Shown piece by piece: positions 1 through 9,700 of a stretch of 64,000 nt of DNA. Made by a program: the position numbers and the translations under genes. The stretch spans positions 682,001 through 746,000 of the forward strand of contig JAACJP010000011.1 of NCBI GenBank assembly GCA_013368375.1. Direction: 5' to 3'. The notes below the pieces were generated by a model. It worked only from the letters and a program-made list of their open reading frames with translations, did not search any database and was not told the origin of the DNA. Within the stretch, counting starts at the first letter, position 1. Each line of letters starts with the position of its first letter. The stretch is from Tricholomella constricta (Eukaryota > Basidiomycota > Agaricomycetes > Agaricales > Lyophyllaceae).

Positions 1-1
1 C

Positions 2-2033
2 TTGGAACTCAAACGGCTACTGACATCCGAACCGGTGCTCCGAGCGCCAAAATGGGACGGCACTCACTTTATAATCACCAGTGACGGGTGCCAAGACGCG
101 TTCGGAGCCGTGCTCGCGCAGAAATTCACGACAGAGCTGCCTGGGGGGAAGAGTGTTACCAAGCTGCACCCGCTGGGATTCGCATCGAAACGAACCTCGC
201 GGGCCGAAGGGAAGTACAAGCCCTTCCTACTAGAATTTGCTGCGCTGAAGTTCGCACTCGACAAGTTTTCCGATGTCGTATGGGGCTTCCCCGTAGAAGT
301 GGTGACAGACTGCCAAGCACTGAGAGACGTCCTCACCAACGACAAGCTCAGCGCTACACACGCGCGCTGGCGAGACGGGATACTAGCGCACCAGATCGTG
401 GACGTACGCCACGTCCCTGGACGCACAAATGTTGTCGCAGACGGCCTCAGTCGAGTTGCGGAGGGCACACCAAATACACCAGGGGATGGAAGTGATTGGA
501 CGGTCAGCGAAGACTGGGAAGCGGTAACGGGCCTTGTCCATGACATCTTCATGGTGGCTGGTATCTCAGACGCCGACGCGCTAGTCCATCGTTTCGCAGA
601 TGAACCAATGTTCAAGGAGGTCGTCGAGTCCCTGCGCGAACTGGACGAAGGGACAACAACGCGGGAACGAAGACGAGCTAAACACCGTGCCATGGACTAT
701 ATGATAGATGGAGATCGACTATACAAGGTCGGAGGGGGACCCAAAGCGCGAGCGAGAGCACGAGTGGAGTGCGTCACACGCGGCGAAGCCATCGAGATGG
801 CGCGGGCAGAACATCGGAAAGGAGGGCACTGGGGACGGGACGCGATCAAGAGGAGGCTAATGGATACGATATGGAGCCCAGGCCTCGACGCATCCATCAT
901 GGAAGGCATCAAGGACTGTGGAAAATGCAAGAACTTCGGGGGTACGCACCTCCACTCTCTGCTGAACCCAATAACGCGCAGACACCCCTTCGAGCTCCTG
1001 GTCGGCGATTACCTCTCCTTACCGGCAGGAACAGGGGGTTTCCAAATGGTCGGCCTTTACCTCGACACGTATTCCCAACACGTGTGGGGCCACAAGTTCA
1101 AGACAGCTGGAACGGCGAAAACCACGATCAGCTCGCTAGAGCGCATCTTCCAGGACTTCGCGCCGTCGGAAGCGCTCATGGTCGACGGGGGAAGACACTT
1201 CGACAACAAAGACGTACGGGAGTTTTGCGGGAAGTGGGGAACGGAGACACATGTCGTTCCGGCCTATTCACCATGGGTGAATGGGCTGGTAGAAGGTACA
1301 AACAAGATATTGCTTCACGTCTTGAAACGACTCTGCGCTCCAGACCTAGATGAAGCCGAGTATGACGCCATGTCGATAGCAGACCTTCCAAAGACATGGC
1401 CCAAATACTTGGACGAGGCGATCCGAATCCTCAACTGGAGGATGCTCCCGGCGTTCCACCACACGCCAAAGGAACTGCTACTCGGACTCGTCGTGGGCAC
1501 ACCGAAATCAAGCACCGAGGATAGCACATCAGTGCTGAAAACAGACGACGTCAACGTGCAGCTCGCATACGCTGCGCAACAACGGCTGGATGGCTACGCT
1601 GCCGTGGTGCACCATGCCGTGAAACGGAAAGTGGCTTTCGACAGGAGTCTTAACAGAAACAAGCAGGGAAATAACATTCCGACGAGGGCAACTGGTACAG
1701 ATCTACCGCAGCGACCTTGACTATACCTTCAAAACCGAACGCAAGCTCCTCCCAAAGTGGTCCACACCCCACCGCATCAGGGAATGCGTGGTCAACTCCT
1801 ACACACTCGAAACACTCGACAGAACTGCGCTGAACAGGAGGTTCAGCGCAAGGTGGCTGCGCGAGTTCACAGCACGGAAAGGGACGGAGTTGGCGCGCGC
1901 ACAAGCAGAGCTGATGAAACGAGTCGAGAAGGAGGAACTGGAGGCACGGAGGGCCGAGGAGGAATCGGTCGAGAGGGAAAGGGAGAAGGAGAAGGACGAG
2001 GGGGACTGGGAGACGGATGATGAGGAGTGCTAG
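2..2033 (+). pseudogene. 3' part of a Ty3/gypsy pol (RNase H, integrase), cut by window edge
   Basis: The reading frame is already open at the left edge, so the 5' part (gag, protease, most of RT) lies outside the window. Seen in order: an RNase H domain (TSDGCQDAFGA, then LLEFAALKFAL, VTDCQAL and VVADGLSR supply the acidic residues), an integrase HHCC zinc region (H-H around nt 815-830, CGKC near nt 920), and an integrase core with GDY, MVDGGRHF and VEGTNK as the D-D-E residues. The first frame stops at 1720, but the C-terminal tail (YRSDLDYTF, then a charged Glu/Lys-rich end) continues in the next frame to 2033, so there is an indel near 1660-1680. No chromodomain is seen, so this family differs from Ty3-A/B/C. 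The domain calls are secure; activity is excluded by the frameshift. Confidence 0.85.
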
Positions 2034-2559
2034 GGGACGGAAAGCGGCAGGGACGCCGCTTAGTTTGGGGGGGGCACATGGAGTAGCGCCTCCGCGCCAC
2101 CCCAGACACACAGAGGGAGCGGAAACGGCTTATTTGCACTTGTTTGGCAACAGCTTCCATAAGTTAGTCAGCATTAGATAGTCCCCGGGGAAAACGCAGA
2201 GGCGTCTCCCCGAGAAATCCATCACACCATCGCGATCACACGAAGTAAAGGCAAAGTAAGACTACTCCAACGCGCAGTGGAGCTGTTCGAGCGCCCTATG
2301 CAGCAGTCGCAGCGCCAAGGTCGCCCTCAGCAGTCGTTGTCCCATATACCAATCAAAGTTGAGCGATTATCTACAGGGCGTACTCCGGAAACTCAAGGAA
2401 AAAGCCATCCGTGCATATACTACTACCCGATCCACCACGTCGAGCATCCACACCCAGCCGTCCGGATCAAATTCCTTGAGCCCTACGAATCTGTTTCCTC
2501 TTTCGTTTAAGCACCGAAATCGAGCCCAAACACAGGACGACGGAGACGACGAGCTCGCC
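2034..2559. other. 3' untranslated tail of the Ty3 remnant and unassigned sequence
   Basis: A G-run at about 2068-2075 looks like a polypurine tract for the preceding element, but I could not define an LTR because no second copy is present. From 2270 on, short open stretches in two frames may belong to the nucleoporin-like remnant that follows, but no motif is recognisable there. Confidence 0.4.
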
Positions 2560-3462
2560 ACCTTCCTCTCTCGCCTTCTTGGATATCGTCACGAGCTACT
2601 GCACGAATGAAGAAACACTTGTCGTTCAAGCTACGTGGGCAAACCAGCCTCCAGCATCGGCACAGACTCTGCCAATTAATATTCGTTCGGTGAGGAGGAC
2701 TTCGATGATGCCACAGTCCCAACGGCTGCCAGCGATGACGACGACGACGTACCAGGGAAAGTAACTACTCGTGTCGTGTTCCAGCCGACCTTCGACACTA
2801 CACATACCTTTCCGTCTTTCGTGTGCTCATACGACTATCCCGCGCCTTGATAACTCAACCGACCCCATTTACACCATCGCAACCAAATTTCTACCCAAAC
2901 TCATCCCCAACGGGCCTGCTTTTGCCCAATCACTCCTCGAGGAATATGTGCGTAAGGCGGTAGAGGAGTTGCCTGACTCCATGAGCAGTCAACCCAAAAT
3001 CGCTTTGCGGTGGGCAAAACAAAACGTCAAGGAGCAATTGGTCATCTTGGAGGTACTCTTCTGGACCATGTGGGGATATGTGCCATGTACGGGAACTTGG
3101 TGGAGAAGATTTTCGAGACGGGCACTGCAAGGAACTTAGGGCTTCTGCAGACAAATACACGATTGCTTCTCGACGAGGAGGGCCTGGAAGACTCCTCTGC
3201 CCTCTGGCGGCTCCTCATGATCGAGGTACTCGGCTCGAGACGATCGGTGGCCCCAACGCGATTGAGGTTCCAGCGGATCCCATGCAAAAGGATATATATA
3301 CCGCATTCCCAGAGTCGCTCAATCGGATACACGACGTGGTTATGGAGCACTCCGGAGACCCCATGTACGTTTGCACGTCTCTTGCGTAGGCGTATGTGCT
3401 CTCGAGGCTTATTGGGCGGGCGGGGGAACTGAAGGAGCTCCCGGAGTCTTACCGCACGTTCT
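2560..3462 (+). pseudogene. Nup188-like scaffold nucleoporin, 5' remnant
   Basis: Several short frames join into one protein-like path. They include IALRWAKQNVKEQLVILEVL at about 2995-3055, a continuation WTMWGYVPC, then LLQTNTRLLLDEEGLED, TAFPESLNRIHDVVMEHSG and AYVLSRLIGRAGELKELPES up to 3462. Each switch needs an indel, and one in-frame stop (TAG) sits before AYVLSRL. The helical, leucine-rich character and these blocks resemble the N-terminal half of fungal Nup188, an inner-ring scaffold protein of the nuclear pore; this is family recognition from memory, not a search. The frame is cut at 3462 by the 5' LTR of Ty3-A and resumes at 14042. Since the gene shows many indels, it was probably dead, or was itself only a fragment, before Ty3-A arrived. 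Confidence 0.5.
3458..3462 (+). repeat. Ty3-A target-site duplication, left copy (GTTCT)
   Basis: GTTCT lies directly before the TGTCACG start of the 5' LTR and again at 14042-14046 directly after the 3' LTR. Removing one copy and the element rejoins the nucleoporin-like frame as YRTFFAKVM. Confidence 0.9.
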
Positions 3463-3820
3463 TGTCACGACCGTCCCTAATCGACCACCCCTAAACTCCC
3501 ACCTTCTACGCTTTCCCATGCACGTCCGCGGTACATATATGACACCACTTTCTTCTTTGACACCTTACCTCGATATTGCTTATGGTTACGACTAGTCTCT
3601 GTTCTCGGCTTCTTTTCCACTCTCAATCTATTCTGTTTCTTTCACTCGTATCTCTTGAGCTTCACACGTTCTTGTAAACGCTCTCGTGAACGCCTTCGTC
3701 GACGCTCACGACCTCCGGATATCCTATTCGAAGGCCGTCTTCCTCAACGAACGTCAGGCCTGTCCGCTTCGGTGGTTCCAGAACACTTCTGTAACCGGCG
3801 TGCTACACAGAGTCCTAACA
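3463..3820 (+). repeat. Ty3-A 5' LTR
   Basis: Starts TGTCACGACC and ends CCTAACA, bounded by TG...CA. A TATA-like ACATATAT lies at 3533-3540 and the predicted transcript start at about 3565. It matches the 3' LTR over its full length with about three substitutions. A diverged relative is the solo LTR at 43630-43975. Confidence 0.92.
3531..3577 (+). promoter_or_regulatory. Ty3-A LTR promoter: TATA element and predicted RNA 5' end
   Basis: GTACATATAT at 3531-3540 is a TATA-like box. About 30 nt downstream, TTACCTCGATATT (3565-3577) is the exact reverse complement of the segment right after the LTR (3822-3834). In Tf1 the first bases of the mRNA act as primer, so the RNA start is inferred at about 3565. 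The diverged solo LTR keeps both the TATA-like box and an 11-base core of this segment. Confidence 0.65.
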
Positions 3821-3821
3821 T

Positions 3822-3834
3822 AATATCGAGGTAA
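3822..3834 (+). other. Ty3-A self-complementary primer-binding site
   Basis: AATATCGAGGTAA begins 2 nt after the 5' LTR, where the PBS of an LTR element lies. It lacks the TGG start expected for a tRNA-primed PBS and pairs perfectly over 13 nt with 3565-3577 in the LTR R region. Confidence 0.75.
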
Positions 3835-3849
3835 TCCCACCCACCGGAC

Positions 3850-6759
3850 ATGTCCTCGACGATAGTGGAGCCCAACACAACCATCCGCTATCAAAACTTC
3901 GAAGGTCCTTCCTTCACTCAAAGGAGACCTTCACCACCACCTTTCGAAACTTCCCCTGCCTCAACAGGACCTCCGATGCAAGGGACTTTCGGACCCAACA
4001 GGCCCAGGCTGGAACAACAGATCTTCCAACCCGGTCAACATGAGGGGGACTTTTCCTCTGTCAGTCAAGACCCTCGACGACCCCTTCCCCGAACCCCCTC
4101 AAACGTTTTCAACCCGTCCTATCAACTCGCTACCCCCAACTATCCCCCCTTACCACCATCAGCAACGACCTCCGGACCTCCGCCATCGAGTAACCAGACT
4201 CCCGGGTCGTACTACGACAGACTGAGGAACCCGGAGATGTTCCAAAGGAGGGATAGGGCGCGGGAGGAGGCACAGGGACAATTCGCTCGACAACAAAACC
4301 CCTTCCTGCACGGCTCAGACCACGAGCGGATACTATACGAGCTCCGCATGTCGCGAGAGGAGTTTTCACGCCAAGCGCACGAGCTCCTGGTCGAAACCAT
4401 GGGGATGGACCACCAACCCAGGACACCAGAACAATGGGCCAATCTCGTGTTGTCGACCGTACAACTGCACGAAGCCCATCGACTGCCCCCACAACTGACG
4501 GTGTTGCTACAAATGGGGGGAAACGAACGAAGGTTGCGCGCTCTGGCTGGGGAAATCCAGACATCCAACGACGAAAGAAGATTCTCCGACCCCCAAAGCG
4601 CGGGACGTTCTTTCCACATGCCAATTCAGGAACCAATTCCCTCCAGAATCGAAATGAGATTCGAGGAACCTCCACGAGCGACGAGCACCGTCAATACGCA
4701 GTCGGCCTCTGCTCTACTTCGGAGGATGAACCAAGGAAACGCAACTCCTAGTCAAGAAAGGTTCGAACCCACCATCACGCTGGGGGCGGACACTCGAAGA
4801 GCTCCGACGTTCGGGTTCTGGGGAGCCCACAATTTGCAAAGGATCCCCGAAGAGAATCCCTCTTTCGAAGGACCGTTTTCCAGGCCAAACTCGGGTTTTC
4901 AAGGCCTACAAAAGACCTCCGCAAGACAAGAAGGAGCTCCTCAGAGGGAACCCGAGAATATTCCCCTACCTCCGTCGGAACAAGGAGTCCCAACGCCGTT
5001 ATCGTACACTCATAGCTACGAATTATGCGAAGAAAACCGGGAAGAAGGAGGAGCACCCCCAAGGACACGAGAAGACTGGCGCCAAACACCACCTCACCTG
5101 GCGACTCAGAACAGGAGGTCACCGCAAGGCCCACGCCCCATCTCCCCAAGAGAACGACGGGGACTCGGAGCGGACCCCAGCCCCGGTCAAAATGTGAACA
5201 TCCTCGAAGGAAGGCAAGGGACCCAACAACAGTTCCCCCAGTTCGAACAATACAGAACTGACTACAACCGCGGACCAGCCCCACCAATACCCGGCGGACG
5301 ACCAATCCCTCAGTACAACGGACCACCTCCACAGCCCCAACCACCTCCGGGATCTTCGGGACCACCTACCCCGAGAGGATCTCAATGGGGAAACGGTCCC
5401 GGAGGACCAGGAGGGGGAGGAGGAGGTTACGGAGGAGGAGGGGGAGGCCCCGGTGGAGGCGGGGGAGGTCCCGGGGGAACAGGAGGTCCCGGAGGAGGAG
5501 GAGGTCACGGAGGATACGGACCACCACAAGGACCAGGAGGCCCTGGAGGCCCCGGAGGTCCGGGATGGGGAGGAGGAGGCCCAGGATGGGGAGGGGGAGG
5601 TCACGGAGGAGGAGGAGGAGGAGGCCCGCCCGGAAACCAAGGGGGAGGCCACTTCGCAAACCCCCAACGACCCCCACCTCCACCGCAACAATTCTTAGGC
5701 CCAAACCAAAACTTGACCCCGGAACAGTATCGGCACCTCCTAAACCTGGAATCGAAGATCGACATCAGGAAACCGGACCCCTTCACGGGAAAAGAACCGA
5801 GGAGATGGAAGACCTTCGTCACGGAATGCCTAGTAACGTTTCAAGCCAAGGCGATCACCTACGAACAGGACCACCTGAAGGTGTCATTCGCGAGCTCCTA
5901 CTTAAAGGACGGAGCTATGGACTACTTTCGACTGCAACTCACGTACAACCCCCAACACCCAATGTTCACGAATTGGGAAGGATTCGTACACGAACTAGGA
6001 TCACGCTTCGGAATACCGAACTCGAGAGTGGAAGCCGAGAACAACATTTCGCGACTGAAAATGAAGGAATGGGAAAAGTTCACAGCATTCATCGTCAAGT
6101 TCGAACAAGAAGCATACGAAACAGGCTGGAACTGGGTAGCACTACAGTTCACACTCCGGAAAGCGCTCCCCCAGTGAATCCTTAACGTCCTGGCCATCGC
6201 ACCAAGCCCCGAAACCTACGAAGGTTACCGAGATCTGGTCACCCAAATCGACCGGAGGTACTGGGAACATCGCATAGAAAATCCAGAGTCCTACAAACCC
6301 CTCTGGGCGAATAATGCGAACACCTCCAACACCTCTGCACGACCTCCGATGGGACCTTCGGCCGGACCCGCAAGCCGCACGACGCCGCAAACGGCTCAGG
6401 GGAACAGGAACGCACGCTTGAACGCCGAAAGTCACGATCAGGACCCGGACTCAGGTAAGGAAGGTAAGGCGCAAGACCAAGAAATCGCATGGGATGACGA
6501 AGAGGCCCTACAAGCCAACAACTTCGGGTTCAAGAAGTCAACACGCCCCTGGGTGAAGATCGACGAAGACGTAAAGCAACAACGAATTCGAGACAAGGCC
6601 TGCATCCTATGCGGTGACCTGGAACACTGGATGCGCGACTGCCCAACAGCAAACGCCATGGGCAGAGCCACCTACCTCATCGGCGACGACATCTTCGAAT
6701 TCCATCACAAGACAGAAGAGGGAAACGCGGGGGCGATTCAGGACTTGCCCGGGCTCTGA
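3850..6759 (+). CDS. gag: Ty3-A gag, with one in-frame TGA
   Basis: The ATG is 30 nt after the LTR. The protein of about 969 codons has a Pro/Gln-rich N-terminal half, a long Gly/Pro low-complexity block (about nt 5390-5690), a capsid-like helical region (from RKPDPFTGKEPRRWKTF to the MKEWEKFTAFI region, about nt 5765-6105), an acidic linker and a CCHC zinc knuckle CILCGDLEHWMRDC (about nt 6601-6642). An in-frame TGA at 6175-6177 interrupts it after LRKALPQ, yet the same frame continues open with capsid-like sequence (YRDLVTQIDRRYWE), so the stop is a point lesion, most simply CGA to TGA. The end overlaps pol in the -1 frame. It would form the virus-like particle and bind the element RNA. Gag this rich in Gly/Pro is unusual; the family call is secure. 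Confidence 0.85.
6720..6726 (+). promoter_or_regulatory. Ty3-A gag-pol -1 ribosomal frameshift heptamer GGGAAAC
   Basis: In the gag frame the bases read GAG GGA AAC, so G GGA AAC has the X-XXY-YYZ register. Slipping back one base moves ribosomes into the pol frame, which is open here, while gag stops 31 nt later at 6757. The same heptamer is used by some retroviruses. A G-rich run follows; the downstream structure was not evaluated. Confidence 0.7.
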
Positions 6760-9700
6760 ATCGCGAAGACCTAAAACCGGACCTTAACACTAAACTATGC
6801 GCAACGGCATTATCGACAACGGACACCCGCACAGTAACCCTCTCCTCCCATTCGTCACTGGCATTCCTAATACACCTCACACCAAACGGAGGAGGAGAAG
6901 ATCCCGAAAACACGCTCATCGACAGCGGAGCTACCGACAACTTCATGGACTCCGTCATGGCGACATCACGTGGGCTCCACCTTGAGGAGCTCAACCCCCC
7001 AATAAACCTCTGCCTATTCGACGGAGAACTCTCCGCATCAGGCAAAATCACACACTATACCACCAACGACGTCGAATTCAGCGACGGCACCACTCAGAGG
7101 ATAAGATTCCTCATAACGAAACTCCACGAGACAGCGACGATAGTACTGGGACTATCATGGCTGAAGGAGGTCAACCCCCGCATAAATTGGAAAGACCTCT
7201 GCATCACGCTACGACGGGGGTCAAACGGCAAAATCGAAGGATCACTACCGGACCTCCGAAGAAAAAAGGAAGTCGCTCCAACAACAACAGGTACAGGAGC
7301 TCAACGCTTACCCTCGCGGTCGGCTCGCTCCTTCACGATCGAAGTACAGTTGGAGGGATCTGCAACGCGTCTACGGGCACTTATTGATAGTGGGGCGGCG
7401 GGCAACTTCATAACAAAATCCTCGTGTACGAAGCCGGAACCTCTCGCCAACCCCATGACCCTACAACTGTTCGACGGAAACCCCAGCGGAGGCGGAGCCA
7501 TTTCACACCATAGTCCCGAAACGATCAAACTCGAGAACGGACTAGAGTATAAGGTCGACCTCCTCATAACACAGTTACATCCAGCCACACCAGTAGTGCT
7601 TGGATTACCTTGGTTACGGGAAGCAAATCCGGACATCGACTGGCGGGAAATGTCCATGACCATGGAACAAGGGGCAGGACTAGCCGCGATATCGCTTTCC
7701 CAGAAGACGCAATGGGGAACCGTGACCCTTGAGGAGGAGGAAGACGTCGAAGCTCCGAAACCAGCCAACCCCCTTTCGGAAAAACAACCCCTCCTCAGGG
7801 ACATCCTGGACAACGATAACGACCAGAACGACACCTCCAACGACATCAAGAAGGAGGAAGACACCCGCCCAAACACCAACGAACCCCAAGAGGAAGTACC
7901 AACACCGACAACCGAGTCGCCAGAGGAGGTAACGGGACGGAAACGCACCCGAAAACCACCCCCACCGAACTACTTCCCTCCAAACGTTCCGAGGTCCAAA
8001 TTCAAACCTCACCCCAAACGGAAATCCGCAACGTCCCCAACGACAGAAACACAGGAAGAAGAGGAAACCAACCCGGAAACGGAGGTCGAAGATGAAACCG
8101 GAGAGGGAGAAGAGGATGTCGAAACACAAAACATCCGCCTGATCGGAGCGGCGCCATTCGCGAACCTCATCAGGGACGGAGCCACAGCGTTCCAACTACA
8201 CATCTCCCCCACCGAAAAGGAAGAACACCTCCATGCCAATAACACCTCCGACGACGAACCCAAACAACCAAAGACAGAAAAGGAAATCTTTGAGGAAGTC
8301 GTACCTCCGGAGTACAGGGACTTCGAAGACGTATTCTCAGCGGGCGAAGCAAAAACCATCCCCCCACACCGACCTTACGATCACACAGTGGAACTCGACG
8401 AAAACACTACCCCTCCCTTCGGAAAGATATACAACATGTCCGAACTGGAGTTGAAAGCATTGAAGGATTACATCGACGAGATGCTCGGTAAAGGGTTCAT
8501 CCGACCTTCGAGTTCATCAGCGGGAGCTCCGGTACTGTTCGCAAAGAAGAAGGACGGATCACTCCGGTTATGCGTGGACTATAGAGGATTAAATCGGATC
8601 ACCAAGAAGAACCGTTACCCTCTACCTCTGATCGGAGACCTCATAGACCGACTTCAAAAAGCAAAAGTATACTCGAAGATCGACCTCCGAGTGGGCTACA
8701 ACAACGTCCGCATAGCTCCGGGACACGAATGGAAGACAGCCTTCCGCACTCGTTATGGACTTTTCGAATACCTGGTAATGCCCTTCGGCATGACAAACTC
8801 ACCCGCGACGTTCCAACACTTCATGAACGACATCTTCCACGACATGAACGACGTGTTCGTAGTGATCTATCTCGACGACATTCTGGTTTTCTCGGAGACC
8901 TTAGAGGAACATCACGGACATGTTCGGAAGGTCCTCGAGAGGCTCCGGAAACACAACCTTCATGCAAAACCGGAGAAATGCACGTTTCACACTACGGAGA
9001 TCGAGTATCTAGGCGTCATTGTATCCCCTGGCGGAGTAAAGATGGATCCAGGAAAAGTCGACGCGATCCGGAAGTGGCCTAGACCGACGAAGGTCAAGGA
9101 ACTCCAATCTTTCCTAGGTTTTGCAAACTTCTATCGGCGGTTTATCGACAATTACTCGGGCATAACGAAGAGGCTAAACAAACTCACGCAAAAGGACACA
9201 ATCTGGAAATGGGATTCCGAATGCGAAGGAGTTTTCGAGCTATTGAAGAAAGCATTCTCCTCCGCACCCATCCTACGACACTTCGATCCTCAACTACCGG
9301 TGATACTAGAGTGCGATGCTTCCGACTTTGCCATAGCAGGAATCATCTCCCAATTCGACGAGACATCGCAAGACCTACGTCCCGTCGCCTTCTATGCGAG
9401 AACCATGATAGACGCGGAGCTCAACTATGACATCTACGATAAGGAGCTCCTAGCGATCGTTGAAGCGTTTAAACAATGGAGAGCCTACCTCGAGGGATCC
9501 CCCCACCGCATTCAAGTGTACTCCGACCACAACAACCTACAGTACTTCTCCACGACCAAGCAACTCAGTCGCAGACAAGCACGATGGTCGGAATGCCTGG
9601 CGAACTTCGACTTCCAAATAAACTACAGACCGGGAAGACTAGGAGCGAAGCCAGATGCCCTCACACGACGAGCGGACGTATATCCTAAGAAGGGTTTCGA

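Noticed and set aside
3821..3840. tRNA-primed PBS for Ty3-A
   Set aside because: No TGG-starting tRNA complement follows the LTR; the segment instead pairs with the LTR itself.
5119..5704. Minus-strand Ser/Arg/Leu-rich frames opposite the Ty3-A gag Gly/Pro block
   Set aside because: They mirror the low-complexity gag sequence in other frames and lack any independent support.
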